A stretch of DNA of 64,000 bases from Nocardiopsis metallicus (GCF_014201115.1 NZ_JACHDO010000001.1:3038001-3102000); one strand, 5' to 3'; shown: positions 46,317 to 58,705, counted from the first letter of the stretch. Numbers and translations are program-made. The notes: generated from the sequence alone by a model not told the origin.

Positions 46317-47201
46317 TCATTCGCGGCCCACGTCCCGGTGGACCACGTGCACGTCAACGCCCTGCCCGCGCAAACGCTCGGCGAACTGTTCGGTCATGGC
46401 CACGCTGCGGTGCCTGCCGCCGGTGCAGCCCACCGCCAGGGTCATGTAGTGCTTGCCCTCCCGCTGGTAGCCGGCGATCGTCAGCTTCAGCACCTCCGAG
46501 TAGGCCTCCAACATCTCCTTGGCGCCGTCCTGGGAGAGCACGTAGTCACGAACCGGCTCGTCGCGGCCGCTCATCGGTCTGAGGTCGGGCACCCAGTGGG
46601 GGTTGGGGAGGAAGCGGCAGTCCAGGACCAGGTCGGCGTCCACGGGCAGGCCGTGCTTGAAACCGAAGGAGACCACGTTGGCGCGCGGGCGCACCTCGTC
46701 GCTCTCCCCGAAGAACCCGATCACCCGGGCCTTGAGCTGGTGCACGTTGAGTTGGGAGGTGTCGATGACCAGGTCGGCCTCGCCGCGGATGGCGCGCAGG
46801 GTCTCGCGCTCGCGGGAGATGCCGTCGGTCACCCGGCCGTCACCCTGGAGGGGGTGCGGTCGGCGTACCCCCTCGAACCTGCGCACCAGGGCGTCGTCCC
46901 CGGCCTCCAGGTAGAGCACGCGCGCGGTGATGTCGCGCTTGCGCAGCTCCTCCACCGTGGACAGCAGGTCCTCCGTGAAGGCGAGCGACCGCACGTCCAC
47001 CACCACGGCGACCCTGGGGACCGCCCCGTGGGTGCGGCCCGCCAGTTCGATCATCGTCGGCAGCAGGCCCGGTGGCAGGTTGTCCACCACGAACCAGTCC
47101 AGGTCCTCCAGGGCCCTGGCCGCCGTACTCCGGCCCGCACCGGACATCCCGGTGACGATGACCACCTCGGGCGGCAGCTCCCCACCCAGTTCGACCGTCA
47201 T
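46317..47201 (-). CDS. rapZ: RNase adapter / nucleotide-binding protein RapZ
   Basis: The 294-residue P-loop protein has Walker [10 protein letters not shown] (18-26), [13 protein letters not shown] and [15 protein letters not shown] in the C-terminal domain. In E. coli it targets GlmZ; in actinomycetes the role is less clear. ATG 47201 overlaps the uvrC stop (ATGA). It is translationally coupled to uvrC. Confidence 0.95.
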   Translation of the reverse strand: MTVELGGELPPEVVIVTGMSGAGRSTAARALEDLDWFVVDNLPPGLLPTMIELAGRTHGAVPRVAVVVDVRSLAFTEDLLSTVEELRKRDITARVLYLEAGDDALVRRFEGVRRPHPLQGDGRVTDGISRERETLRAIRGEADLVIDTSQLNVHQLKARVIGFFGESDEVRPRANVVSFGFKHGLPVDADLVLDCRFLPNPHWVPDLRPMSGRDEPVRDYVLSQDGAKEMLEAYSEVLKLTIAGYQREGKHYMTLAVGCTGGRHRSVAMTEQFAERLRGQGVDVHVVHRDVGRE

Positions 47202-49261
47202 GTGTCTCCTCCCCCGTCTGTACTCTGCCTTGCCGTCGCCCCGTCACCCTCCCCGTCCTTCCGGCCGGGGCCACCGGACAGGTGCGCGTGCACGGACTCG
47301 GCCAGTTTGGGGCCGATCCCGGGCACCGCCGCGATCTCCTCGGCGCTCGCCGAGGCCAGTCGTTTCACCGAGCCGAACTCCTTGATGAGGGCGGTCCTGC
47401 GCGCCGGGCCCAGGCCCGGGAGCTCGTCCAGGCTGCTTCCGGTGAGCGCCTTGGCGCGCTTTTGCCTGTGGTACTGGATGGCGAAGCGGTGCGCCTCGTC
47501 GCGCACCCGCTGGAGCAGGTAGAGGCCCTCGCCGCTACGCGGCAGGATCACCGGGTCCTCGTCGCCGGGCAACCACACCTCCTCCAGACGCTTGGCCAGG
47601 CCGCAGACCGCCACGTCCTCGATCCCGAGCTCCTCCAGCGCGCGCTGTGCCGCCTCGGCCTGGGGCCGGGCACCGTCCACCACCACCAGGTTAGGCGGGT
47701 AGGCGAACTTTCCGGGGGCCGGCTCCTCCTCTGAGCCCTGGGTCACACCGCCGCCGCGCGCTGTTTGACCGCCTTCACCGCTGTGGCCGCCGAGCTCACC
47801 CATGCGCGCGACCTCACCCGAGCGGGAGCTCTCCTCCAGGTAGCGGCGGAACCTGCGCCTGACCACCTCGTACATGGCGGCGACGTCGTGCTGCTCGGCG
47901 CCCCCGGCCCCGCTGCCGCGCACCGAGAAGCGCCGGTACTCGGACTTGCGGGCCAGTCCGTCCTCGAAGACCACCATGGAGGCCACCACGTGCTCGCCCT
48001 GGAGGTTGGAGATGTCGAAGCACTCGATGCGCAGCGGCGCCTCGGGCAGCTCCAGCGCCTCCTGGATCTCGTTGAGGGCGCGGCCGCGGGTGCTCAGGTC
48101 CCCGGCCCGGTGGGTCTTGTGCCGGGCCAGCGCCTCGCGGGCGTTCTTGTCCACGGTCTCCATGAGGGACTTCTTGTCGCCGCGCTGGGGCACCCGAAGG
48201 TCCACCGCGCCACCCCGGTGCTCGGCCAGCCAGCCGGCCACCGCCTCGGGGTCGTCGGGTTCGTGGGAGACCAGGACCTCGCGCGGCACCGACGTTCCGG
48301 TGCCCTCGGTCTCCTCGCTGCCGTCCAGGGCGCCGTAGAGCTGGCGCAGGAAGGTCTGCATGAGTTCGCCCGCACCGGCGTCGGTGACCTTGTCCACCAC
48401 GTAACCGCGCTGGCCGCGGATACGGCCGCCCCGGACGTGGAAGATCTGCACCGCCGCCTCCAACGGATCCTCGGCCATCGCGATGACGTCGCAGTCGGTG
48501 GAGTCGGGCAGGACCACGGCCTGCTTCTCCAGGGCGGCGCGCAGGGCCTCGATGTCGTCGCGGACGCGCGCGGCCCGCTCGTACTCCATCTCACGGGCGG
48601 CCTCCTTCATCCGCTTTTCCAGCTCGCGCATGAAGCGCCCGGTGTCACCGGCCAGGAACGAGCAGAAGTCCTCGGCCAGCGCGCGGTGTTCCTCCGGGCT
48701 CGCCTTGCCCACGCACGGGGCCACGCACTTGCCGATGTAGCCGAGCAGACAGGGGCGGCCGCTGTTGCGCGCGCCCCGGAAGACCCCGGCCGAGCAGGTA
48801 CGCACCGGGAAGACCCGCAGCAGCAGGTCGACCGTCTCCCGGATCGCCCAGGCGTGGGAGTAGGGACCGAAGTAACGCACCCCCTTGCGCTTGGCCCCCC
48901 TCATCACCTGTACTCGGGGGAACTCCTCATTGAGGGTGACTGCGAGATAGGGGTAGCTCTTGTCATCGCGGTACTTGACGTTGAAGCGCGGGTCGTACTG
49001 CTTGATCCAGGAGTACTCCAGCTGAAGGGCCTCGACCTCGGTGCCGACGATGGTCCAGTCCACGTCGGCGGCGGTGGAGACCATCTGCTGGGTGCGCGGG
49101 TGCAGCCCGGCGAAGTCACGGAAGTAGGAGGACAGCCTCGACCGCAGGTTCTTGGCCTTGCCCACGTAGATGACCCGGTCAGCGGCGTCCCGGAAGCGGT
49201 AGACGCCGGGTGCGGTCGGGATGGAGCCGGGGGCGGGGCGCAGGTGAGGAGTCGCAGCCAT
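47198..49261 (-). CDS. uvrC: Excinuclease ABC subunit C
   Basis: The 687-residue nucleotide excision repair nuclease has an N-terminal GIY-YIG domain ([21 protein letters not shown]), a UvrBC helix hairpin ([22 protein letters not shown]), the RNase H-like C-terminal domain ([20 protein letters not shown]) and helix-hairpin-helix ends ([18 protein letters not shown]). A low-complexity insert ([20 protein letters not shown]) lies at about residues 495-530. The ATG 49261 start lacks the upstream shadow part. Confidence 0.97.
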   Translation of the reverse strand: MAATPHLRPAPGSIPTAPGVYRFRDAADRVIYVGKAKNLRSRLSSYFRDFAGLHPRTQQMVSTAADVDWTIVGTEVEALQLEYSWIKQYDPRFNVKYRDDKSYPYLAVTLNEEFPRVQVMRGAKRKGVRYFGPYSHAWAIRETVDLLLRVFPVRTCSAGVFRGARNSGRPCLLGYIGKCVAPCVGKASPEEHRALAEDFCSFLAGDTGRFMRELEKRMKEAAREMEYERAARVRDDIEALRAALEKQAVVLPDSTDCDVIAMAEDPLEAAVQIFHVRGGRIRGQRGYVVDKVTDAGAGELMQTFLRQLYGALDGSEETEGTGTSVPREVLVSHEPDDPEAVAGWLAEHRGGAVDLRVPQRGDKKSLMETVDKNAREALARHKTHRAGDLSTRGRALNEIQEALELPEAPLRIECFDISNLQGEHVVASMVVFEDGLARKSEYRRFSVRGSGAGGAEQHDVAAMYEVVRRRFRRYLEESSRSGEVARMGELGGHSGEGGQTARGGGVTQGSEEEPAPGKFAYPPNLVVVDGARPQAEAAQRALEELGIEDVAVCGLAKRLEEVWLPGDEDPVILPRSGEGLYLLQRVRDEAHRFAIQYHRQKRAKALTGSSLDELPGLGPARRTALIKEFGSVKRLASASAEEIAAVPGIGPKLAESVHAHLSGGPGRKDGEGDGATARQSTDGGGDT

Positions 49262-49439
49262 GCCCCCATTCTGGTCTGTCCCGGGGACAGACGGCCACTC
49301 GCCCGCGCGAGGCGCTCCGTGGAGCGGATCACTTAGGCACGATTCGTTCAACCAAACGTCACGATTGCATATCTTGATGCTCTAGGTTGGGCGGGTACAG
49401 CCGAACCTTCCGACATGAACGACAAGGGGGATCTTCGTC

Positions 49440-50597
49440 GTGTCTCCAGCCCAATGGATCGCGATCGGTGTCGCCGTCGCGATCTCGATGACACTGGTCT
49501 TCGTGTTCCAGTGGCTGCTCAACCACAAGTTGGGCAAGGTCTGGCCGATGGCCCGCTACGTGGTCTCGCGCTCCGCGGTGACCGCTTACACCGCGGCCGC
49601 GGTCGTCGGTGCCAACCTGGCCCTCCCCAGCCGGGGAGACGTGCCCTGGAGCACCTTCCAGACCATCGACCACGCGATGACGATCCTCATGATCGGCACA
49701 CTGACCGCGCTGATCCTCAGCCTGGCGTACGCGGCCACCGACATGGTCCTGGAGCGGCTGTCGGTGCGCAACGGCGACGCGGACCGCCGGGCCCGTCGGC
49801 TCCAGACCCAGGTACGGCTGCTGCGACGGGTCATCACCTCCGTCGTCGTCGTCCTGGCGATCGCCGCGATCCTGTTCACTTTCGAAGGGGTCCGCGCGCT
49901 CGGCGCCGGTCTTCTGGCCTCGGCCGGTGTGATCGGTATCGTCGCCGGTGTGGCCGCCCAGTCCACCCTGAGCAACCTGTTCGCCGGACTCCAGCTGGCC
50001 TTCAGCGACGCCCTGCGCATCGGCGACGTCGTCGTGGTCGAGGGCGAGTGGGGGCGGGTCGAGGAGCTCAGCCTGGTCAACGTCACCATCAAGATCTGGG
50101 ACGAGCGCCGCCTGGTCGTGCCGGTCGCCAACTTCACCACCACCAGCTTCGAGAACTGGACCAAGTCCGGCACCAACATCACCGCGAAGGTACAGCTGCC
50201 CCTGGACTGGGAGGTGCCTGTCGGCGAGCTGCGCGAGGAGGCCGGCAAGCTGATCACCGCCAGCAAGTTCTGGGACGGGCGCAGCTGGTCCTGCCAGGTC
50301 GTGGACGTCACCGAGTCCGGTGAGGTCGTGGTCCGTGTGGTGGCCAGCGCCTCCGACACCGGCAACCAGTGGAACATCGCCTGCGAGATCCGTGAGCACC
50401 TGGTCACCTGGCTGGTCGAGAACTACCCGCAGTCCCTGCCGCGCAAGCGCACCGAGTTCGTCGGCGGCACCGAGGAGGAGTCCTCCTATGCCGAGCAGTT
50501 CCCGACCTCGGCGTTTCGCCGGGCCACCGCCGCCTCCGGCGCTGTCCACGACAGCAGCAACGGGACCGCGCAGTCCGGCAACGCCGAAGAGGTCTGA
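49440..50597 (+). CDS. Small-conductance mechanosensitive channel (MscS family)
   Basis: The 385-residue protein has N-terminal helices (MSPAQWIAIGVAVAISMTLVF, then ALILSLAYAATDM), a pore helix VGIVAGVAAQSTLSNLFAGLQLA (given as GIVAGVAAQSTLSNLFAGL) and the MscS beta domain IGDVVVVEGEWGRVEEL. GTG 49440 follows AAGGGGG by nine bases. It relieves turgor on osmotic downshock. It stands alone and ends at a strong hairpin. Confidence 0.9.
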   Translation: MSPAQWIAIGVAVAISMTLVFVFQWLLNHKLGKVWPMARYVVSRSAVTAYTAAAVVGANLALPSRGDVPWSTFQTIDHAMTILMIGTLTALILSLAYAATDMVLERLSVRNGDADRRARRLQTQVRLLRRVITSVVVVLAIAAILFTFEGVRALGAGLLASAGVIGIVAGVAAQSTLSNLFAGLQLAFSDALRIGDVVVVEGEWGRVEELSLVNVTIKIWDERRLVVPVANFTTTSFENWTKSGTNITAKVQLPLDWEVPVGELREEAGKLITASKFWDGRSWSCQVVDVTESGEVVVRVVASASDTGNQWNIACEIREHLVTWLVENYPQSLPRKRTEFVGGTEEESSYAEQFPTSAFRRATAASGAVHDSSNGTAQSGNAEEV

Positions 50598-50612
50598 ACC
50601 GCGCCCCACCCC

Positions 50613-50671
50613 GCAGAACGGACCATGACGGAGCCCCACCAGGAGCGCCTGGTGGGGCTCCGTCGTTCTGC
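50613..50671. terminator. Bidirectional terminator
   Basis: ACGGAGCCCCACCAGG-AGCG-CCTGGTGGGGCTCCGT is a perfect 16-bp stem (50628-50663). It is extended by GCAGAACG/CGTTCTGC with an internal bulge. It ends mscS and the convergent Rieske gene. Confidence 0.9.
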
Positions 50672-50692
50672 ACCCGGTGATCGACCGCGTGA

Positions 50693-51109
50693 TCAGTCGA
50701 GGATGATGTCGGTCCCGTCGATCGTGACGGTGAAGGGCGCCAGGGGCTCCTTGGCCGGACCGGCCAGCGGCTCCCCCGAGACCATGTCGAACTCACTGCC
50801 GTGGCACAGGCAGCGGATCACCTCACCGTCGACCTCCTGCACCGTGCAGCCGCCGTGGGTGCAGGCCGCGCTGAAGGCCTTGTACTCGCCTTCCTCCGGC
50901 TGGGTGACCACCAGCTTGCTGTGGCTGAACACCTTCCCCCCGCCCTCCGGCACGTCCGTGGTCTGACCGACCACGTGACCGCGCCGCACCTCCTGCGGGC
51001 TGGGAGGCTCGCCACAGGCGCTCACAGCGGTGACGGCGGCCGCCGCCCCGGCCGTACCGAGCAGACGGCGCCTGCTCACCCCGCACCCGCATGCCCTCTT
51101 TCCAGCCAC
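50693..51109 (-). CDS. Tat-exported Rieske [2Fe-2S] protein
   Basis: The 138-residue protein has a twin-arginine signal (SRRRLLGTAG) and a lipobox-like AVSAC (Cys32). A Rieske domain follows with C83-T-H85 and C100-L-C-H103 (CTHGGC, CLCHGSEF), the complete ligand set. It probably is a cell-surface electron carrier. GTG 51109 has GAGGAG nine bases upstream. A palindrome just upstream suggests a dedicated repressor. No partner oxidase is nearby. Confidence 0.88.
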   Translation of the reverse strand: MAGKRACGCGVSRRRLLGTAGAAAAVTAVSACGEPPSPQEVRRGHVVGQTTDVPEGGGKVFSHSKLVVTQPEEGEYKAFSAACTHGGCTVQEVDGEVIRCLCHGSEFDMVSGEPLAGPAKEPLAPFTVTIDGTDIILD

Positions 51110-51141
51110 GACCGAACGCTCCTCACCTGCGCCTGAATTCC

Positions 51142-51156
51142 ACTACGAACTGTAGT
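51142..51156. promoter_or_regulatory. BlaI/CopY-like palindrome before the Rieske gene
   Basis: ACTAC-GAACT-GTAGT (51142-51156) resembles the TACNNNNTGTAGTA-type operators of BlaI/CopY repressors. It lies 33 bases before the Rieske start, where a promoter is expected. Confidence 0.4.
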
Positions 51157-51188
51157 AGCTCAGGTGGGGTGCCCCGCACCGCCCCCGG

Positions 51189-51845
51189 TCAAGCCTGCCC
51201 GGGGTAGCCCTGCCGGGGCGGCTGGTAGCCACCGTCAGCCGGGGGCTGGTAGCCACCGGAAACCTCGTACGGCGGGTAGGAGACGGGCGGCTGGCCAACG
51301 CCCGGCTCCTGTGTCGGATACTGACCGGACTGCCCGTAGTAACCGGACTGACCGTAGGGGGCGGGCTGACCGTACTGACCAGCCTGCTCCCGCACCGGCT
51401 GCGCCTCCGGCGCGAACCCTCCCTCGGGCCAGTAGAAGGCGGTCGCCTCGGCCCTGAGGATCACCGCCGGGGAGCGCCCGTACTGGGCCAGCCGGATGCG
51501 GACCCGGCGGCCCGGCTCCAGGTAGTCCTTCCAGGAGTAGGTGAAGTGGGCCTTGCCGCCCGCGTGCACCGGGCTGTCGATCGGCCGGTCGCGGGCGACC
51601 TCCCACCCGTCCCGGGTCCTGACGTACTCGCTGGCGCGCAGCTGCACCTCCGAGCCGGGGTCGACCTCGTCCAGGACCACGCCCACGGACAGGTCGTACA
51701 GGGCCCCCTGGGGTTCGCCCTGACCCACCAGCGCGTAGAACTCACCCTCACGCCCCTGGTCGTCGACGTCGAACCTCAGGCTGCGCCAGCTCCCCGCGGG
51801 AAGCTTCTGAGGCTGGGTCTTGTGGAACTCGCGGTGTAGAGGCAC
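51189..51845 (-). CDS. Unknown protein with Pro/Gln/Tyr-rich tail
   Basis: The 218-residue protein starts at GTG 51845 after GAGAGGG. The first 140 residues form a soluble beta-rich domain (SWRSLRFDVDDQGREGEFYAL, YDLSVGVVLDEVDPGSE, WKDYLEPGRRVRIRLAQYGR). The tail is Gly/Gln/Tyr/Pro-rich with repeated GQ-YGQ units (GQYGQPAPYGQSGYYGQSGQ). The tail pattern is common in actinobacterial secreted or scaffold proteins. I do not recognise the domain. Confidence 0.72.
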   Translation of the reverse strand: MPLHREFHKTQPQKLPAGSWRSLRFDVDDQGREGEFYALVGQGEPQGALYDLSVGVVLDEVDPGSEVQLRASEYVRTRDGWEVARDRPIDSPVHAGGKAHFTYSWKDYLEPGRRVRIRLAQYGRSPAVILRAEATAFYWPEGGFAPEAQPVREQAGQYGQPAPYGQSGYYGQSGQYPTQEPGVGQPPVSYPPYEVSGGYQPPADGGYQPPRQGYPGQA

Positions 51846-51952
51846 GTGGCCCTCTCTGGCTCGGGGGAACTCGGTTCTTCGCGGGGTGAAGGAAATTCAA
51901 CCGACAAAGTACGCGAAGCGGCAAGTTCCCCGCGAGGGCGGACCACGAGTGG

Positions 51953-52321
51953 TCAGCGCGAGAACTCCAGACAGAAGGGGTGGCCAGCAGGGTCGGCGTA
52001 GACCCGGTAGAGGTTGCCCGGATCGTCCTCGCAGACGGCCAGCAGCCGGGCGCCCATGGCCAGCACCCGTTCCTGGGCGGCCTCGATGTCGGAGACCTCG
52101 ATCTCGAAGTGCACCTGTTGGGGCCGTTCCGGGTCCGGCCAAGCCGGGGGTAGGTGGTCGCTGACCTGCTGGAATTCGATGCCCGGAGAGCTGCCGTCGC
52201 CGATCCGCGCCCAGTCGGCGTCGCGCCTGGTGACGGGCAGGCCGAGAAGCTCGGAGTAGAAGTCGGCCAGGGCGCTCGCGTCCGGACAGTCGATGGTCAC
52301 CGCGCGCAGTCGTGCGAACAT
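51953..52321 (-). CDS. VOC (glyoxalase-like) protein
   Basis: The 122-residue protein begins MFARLRAVTIDCPDASALADFYSELLGLPV, shown here as RLRAVTIDCPDASALADFY. It holds one VOC module with FEIEVSDIEAAQERVLAMGA and a C-terminal DPAGHPFCLEF, where metal ligands usually sit. The substrate is unknown. The group IIC intron ends nine bases before ATG 52321. On the pre-intron sequence an in-frame ATG (now at 54244-54242) would give MLGRMFARL, so the native start and ribosome site are separated from the gene by the intron. Confidence 0.88.
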   Translation of the reverse strand: MFARLRAVTIDCPDASALADFYSELLGLPVTRRDADWARIGDGSSPGIEFQQVSDHLPPAWPDPERPQQVHFEIEVSDIEAAQERVLAMGARLLAVCEDDPGNLYRVYADPAGHPFCLEFSR

Positions 52322-52330
52322 GCGCCCAAG

Positions 52331-54241
52331 ATCGGGTAGGAGGGCCGGGTCGCCCGGCCCTCCCCCCACACCACCGGACATGCGGGCCCGCATCCGGCGG
52401 TTCGTCAAACTGATCTCAACCGCTGCCAGGTCGGCTTGAGCATCCGCAGACCAAAGCCCTCCCAGTAGGAGTTGGGCAGCGCCTGCTGAAGGACGACCGA
52501 GCCACCGATCCGCCAGTACCCCTTGCTGCTGATCGCCCAGTCCCGGGCCACACGATCCGAGATACCGAGCGAGCGCAACATCCGGCGGCGGGTCCTGGCC
52601 CGCTTCCATTCCTTCCAACGGACCTGCCGCATCCTGCGGCGGAGCCATTCATCCAACCCCTGGAACACCCTGGGGGTGTCCGCGAGCCGGAAGTAACCCA
52701 TCCACCCGACGATGAACCGGTTCAACCGGCCGATGCGATACTCCATCGCAACCGACCACCGGCGCGAGGTCAGCTCCCGGATCCGCACCTTCCAGCGCCT
52801 GAGCGCCTTGGGATCGACCCGGATACGCACCCCGGCCCGGGTGAAGTAGAAACCGAACCCCAGCAACGTCGCGACGGATGCCGGAACCACCTTCGACTTC
52901 TCCCGGTTCACCTTCAGCTTCAACCGCTGCTCGACCACGACCGTGATCGAGTCGAGCACCCTGTGAGCGGCCCGCCTGCTACGCGTGAAGACACGGATGT
53001 CATCGGCGTAGCGCACGAACCGGTGACCGCGACGCCACAGCTCCCGATCCAGGTCGTCGAGCATGATGTTGGACAGGACCGGCGAAAGCGGAGACCCCTG
53101 CGGGGTCCCCTGCGCGCTCGGCATCTTGACCCCGTCCGCCATGATCCCGGCTTCCAGAAAGGACCGGATCAGTCGCAGCACCCTGCGGTCGTCAACCCTG
53201 CGCGCCACCCGGGCCATCAACACATCGTGCTGGACCCGGTCGAAGAACCGGTCCAGGTCGATGTCCACGACCCATCGGTGGCCGTCCTCAATAGCCCGCC
53301 GCGCGACCCGCACCGCCTGATGGGCGGACCGGCCGGGACGGAACCCGAACGAAGACCCGGAGAACTCCGGGTCGAAGATCGGGGTGAGGACCTGCGCGAT
53401 GGCCTGCTGGATCAAACGGTCCAGCACCGTGGGAACACCCAGCATCCGCTCGCCGCCCCCGGGCTTGGGGATCATCACCCGGCGGACCGGCGAGGGCCGG
53501 TATCTCCCCGCGTCGAGTTCTTCCCGAACGCCCTCCCAGTGCTCGCGCAGCCATCCCCGCAGATCAGCGGTAGTGACTCCATCCACACCCGGGGCACCCC
53601 GGTTGGTCTCGACCCGTTCGAGCGCCGCGGCCAGGTTCGCGCTGGACAGCATTCGCTGCCACAGATCCCCCTGGCCGTGGTGGACATCGTCTCCAGGCCG
53701 CGCCGACAGGTCACTACGCTCTACGGCGGTACTCAACGGAAATGCACCGTCCCCTCCCACCGCAGGCCCGCCTTCGGCGGGGTGGCTGCGATCTGTGTGA
53801 CCAGCACGAGCGGCACCGGTTCCTCTGTCCCATTTGACGTTCGGCCCTTCCCAGCCCACGAGCGATCCCGGCTGGTACTACGACCTCTGCTGACTTCTGC
53901 CCGGTCAGCCGCTCCCTTGCGGTCGCGGCCGTCGGCGCGGCGACATACTCAGCACAACCGACACCCGGACAGACCTCCCCAGGTAAGAACAGCTACTTTC
54001 CCCCTACGCCTGCCGCATCTACACCCCGGCCGTCTTGGCAGTGACGGGCTTCGCCATCCATGGCTGGCTCACCCCGACCGGACTGCCTTGTATGCGGTTC
54101 GTGTTCCTCAGTGCAGGGTTTCGCCTCGGGCTTCCTCCCGACCCCACCTCGCGGTGACGCCGTTGCCTCCGGCTCAGAGTTAGCACTGCCGCTTCCTCTA
54201 GAGGACTTCCACCTCCAAGCAACTGCCCATGCTGGGCACAC
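52331..54241 (-). mobile_element. Group IIC intron (bacterial class C) with maturase
   Basis: On the minus strand the intron starts GTGTGCCCAGCATGGGC at 54241, right behind the uvrA terminator. It ends CCTACCCGAT at 52331. Domain V is GAACCGCC-GGATGCGGGCCCGC-ATGTCCGGTGGT (52371-52403), preceded by the maturase gene and followed by a GGGAGGGCCGG hairpin, the short class C domain VI. Group IIC introns insert behind terminator stems, which fits exactly. Length is 1911 bases. Splicing would join CCGCCATG to CTTGGGCGCATG. Confidence 0.88.
52405..53859 (-). CDS. ltrA: Group II intron reverse transcriptase/maturase
   Basis: The open frame gives 484 residues; the first ~65 are probably not translated and a start near MLSSANLAAALERV is likely. 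Reverse transcriptase motifs are ALERVETNRGAPGVDG, DIDLDRFFD (199-207), GTPQGSPLSPVLSNI and the catalytic YADD (284-287). A maturase X domain follows. No HNH endonuclease domain is present, normal for class IIC. All catalytic residues are intact, so the intron may be active. Confidence 0.93.
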   Translation of the reverse strand: MGWEGPNVKWDRGTGAARAGHTDRSHPAEGGPAVGGDGAFPLSTAVERSDLSARPGDDVHHGQGDLWQRMLSSANLAAALERVETNRGAPGVDGVTTADLRGWLREHWEGVREELDAGRYRPSPVRRVMIPKPGGGERMLGVPTVLDRLIQQAIAQVLTPIFDPEFSGSSFGFRPGRSAHQAVRVARRAIEDGHRWVVDIDLDRFFDRVQHDVLMARVARRVDDRRVLRLIRSFLEAGIMADGVKMPSAQGTPQGSPLSPVLSNIMLDDLDRELWRRGHRFVRYADDIRVFTRSRRAAHRVLDSITVVVEQRLKLKVNREKSKVVPASVATLLGFGFYFTRAGVRIRVDPKALRRWKVRIRELTSRRWSVAMEYRIGRLNRFIVGWMGYFRLADTPRVFQGLDEWLRRRMRQVRWKEWKRARTRRRMLRSLGISDRVARDWAISSKGYWRIGGSVVLQQALPNSYWEGFGLRMLKPTWQRLRSV

Positions 54242-54245
54242 CATG

Positions 54246-54283
54246 GCGGAGCCCGCGCCGTGCGGGCACGGCGCGGGCTCCGC
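54246..54283 (-). terminator. uvrA terminator, group IIC intron target
   Basis: GCGGAGCCCGCGCCGTG-CGGG-CACGGCGCGGGCTCCGC is a perfect 17-bp stem-loop, 18 bases after the uvrA stop. The intron starts four bases beyond it, the classical class C insertion geometry. Confidence 0.92.
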
Positions 54284-54301
54284 TGTTCGGGGCTGTTCGG
54301 G

Positions 54302-57136
<2,835 letters not shown>

Positions 57137-57353
57137 CGAGTGAGACATCCTTCGGCTCTGACGCACAGGACGTGGACCACGTCGGGTGACGTCGGTGGAC
57201 CCGTGTGTGGCTTCGCTTTGCGGCGGTCGCAGACCCCCCGGGGCCGCCGCGGCCCCGGAACCGGGCCGCTGAGGGGTGGGCGGAGGATGAGGCCCCTCCC
57301 CGTCCGACAAGACTAACGATCGCCTGTGACGGTTTCTTCCACCACGCAGAAGT

Positions 57354-57413
57354 GGTGGTGTCCGCGGTGCTCAGGCACCAGGACACCACCACTATAGGCG
57401 AACAGCCGTTCGA
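57354..57413 (-). promoter_or_regulatory. uvrA promoter: LexA box and 5' hairpin
   Basis: GCGAACAGCCGTTCGA (57398-57413) fits the actinobacterial SOS box (GAAC-N4-GTTC). On the minus strand TATAGT (57396-57391) is a -10 element, so LexA would cover the -35 to -10 spacer. Just downstream GGTGGTGTCC-GC-GGTGC-TCAG-GCACC-A-GGACACCACC (57354-57390) forms a long hairpin in the 5' leader. No gene lies in 57137-57518. Confidence 0.75.
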
Positions 57414-57518
57414 ACGAGGTCGTTTTCCACAGATCCGGTGAACGTCCCGCGAACGGGCCCCGGCCCCGCACGCGCCCCGGGGCCACCCGGCTCCACGCCG
57501 GGTCGGGAACGACCGGGA

Positions 57519-58544
57519 TCAGGAGCGGTCGGCGGTGGCGCCCTCGTCGCGGCCGCTGACCCGTGCGGGCTCGCGGCGCTTGTCGATGCCGGACTTGACC
57601 AGGCTGCCGACGACGGTGATGGTCATGATGCCCAGGATGACGGTCAGCGAGGTGCCGATGCCGACCTCCACCACGTGCACGCCGTTCTCGTGCAGCGCGT
57701 GCAGGATCATCTTGACTCCGATGAACACCATGATCGCGGACAGGCCCCAACTGATGTAGGCCAGGCGGTCCATCAGACCGGCCAGCAGGAAGTACAGCTG
57801 GCGCAGACCCATCAGGGCGAAGGCGTTGGCGGTGAAGACGATGTAGGCGTCCTGGGTCAGGCCGAAGATCGCCGGGATGGAGTCGACGGCGAAGACCAGG
57901 TCGATGACGCCGATCGCGACGATCACCAGCAGCATCGGGGTGACGTGGCGGCGACCGTCGAGCTTCACGGTCAGCTTGGCGCCGTGGTAGTCCTTCGTGA
58001 CCGGCCAGAAGCGCTTCACCAGGCGCACGACCGGCGTCTGCGTGAAGTCCTTCTCCTCCTCGTCACCCCTCACGTGGTCACGGACGATCTTGTAACCGGT
58101 GTAGATGAGGAAGACGCCGAAGAGGTAGAAGACCTCGCTCCAGGCGTTGATGACCTGGGCGCCCAGGACGATGAAGATGCCGCGCATCACGATCGCGATG
58201 ACGATGCCGACGAGCAGGACCTCGTGCTGATACTTCTTCGGAACCGCGAAAGCGGTCATCAGGAGGTAGAACACGAAGAGGTTGTCGATGCTCAGGCTCT
58301 TCTCGGTGACGAACCCGGCGAAGTACTCGGCGCCCGAGGTCGGGTTGCCGAAGTACATGACTCCGAGGCCGAACACGATGGCGATGCCGATGTAGAAGGC
58401 CGCCCACCAGGAGGCCTGCTTGATCCCGAACTCCTTGGGACCCTTGCTCTTGCTCCACGGGCGGTCGACGATCACGAGATCCACGGCCAGGATCAGGACC
58501 ATGGCTGCGATCGTGGCGGCCCAGACCCACAGGGGAACGTTCAC
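57519..58544 (-). CDS. TerC-family membrane protein
   Basis: The 341-residue protein has eight or nine helices. TerC marks are VDLVIVDRP, VTEKSLSIDNLFVFYLL (the D-N-x-F motif), DLVFAVDSIPAIFGLTQDAYIVF and AFALMGLRQLYFLL. Members export manganese or assist metal loading of exported proteins. GTG 58544 follows GGAGGAG. A manganese-type riboswitch lies upstream, which supports a Mn2+ efflux role. Confidence 0.92.
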   Translation of the reverse strand: MNVPLWVWAATIAAMVLILAVDLVIVDRPWSKSKGPKEFGIKQASWWAAFYIGIAIVFGLGVMYFGNPTSGAEYFAGFVTEKSLSIDNLFVFYLLMTAFAVPKKYQHEVLLVGIVIAIVMRGIFIVLGAQVINAWSEVFYLFGVFLIYTGYKIVRDHVRGDEEEKDFTQTPVVRLVKRFWPVTKDYHGAKLTVKLDGRRHVTPMLLVIVAIGVIDLVFAVDSIPAIFGLTQDAYIVFTANAFALMGLRQLYFLLAGLMDRLAYISWGLSAIMVFIGVKMILHALHENGVHVVEVGIGTSLTVILGIMTITVVGSLVKSGIDKRREPARVSGRDEGATADRS

Positions 58545-58599
58545 GGACGGATTCTCCTCCGGTTGGTGCGCGCGAGCGTTGTGCACGCACGGCGATTAA

Positions 58600-58705
58600 C
58601 CGGAGGTCTCTCCCGCCCACGCCCGGAAGGCGCGAACCGACGGAACCGGGAGCACACCGTTGTACTCCGTGATGACGGCGCCGCCGCGACAGGGATACTC
58701 CCCTC
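58600..58705 (-). ncRNA. yybP-ykoY (manganese) riboswitch
   Basis: Minus strand from about 58705 reads GAGGGGAGTATCCCTG..., then CGCCGTCATCACGG, a variable stem (GGTGTGCTCCCGGTTCC) and ends CGGGAGAGACCTCCGG at 58600. GGGGAGTA, CGTCATCACGG and GAGAGACCTCC are the conserved parts of the element found before terC in many actinomycetes. It senses Mn2+ and opens expression. Boundaries are by eye. Confidence 0.85.
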
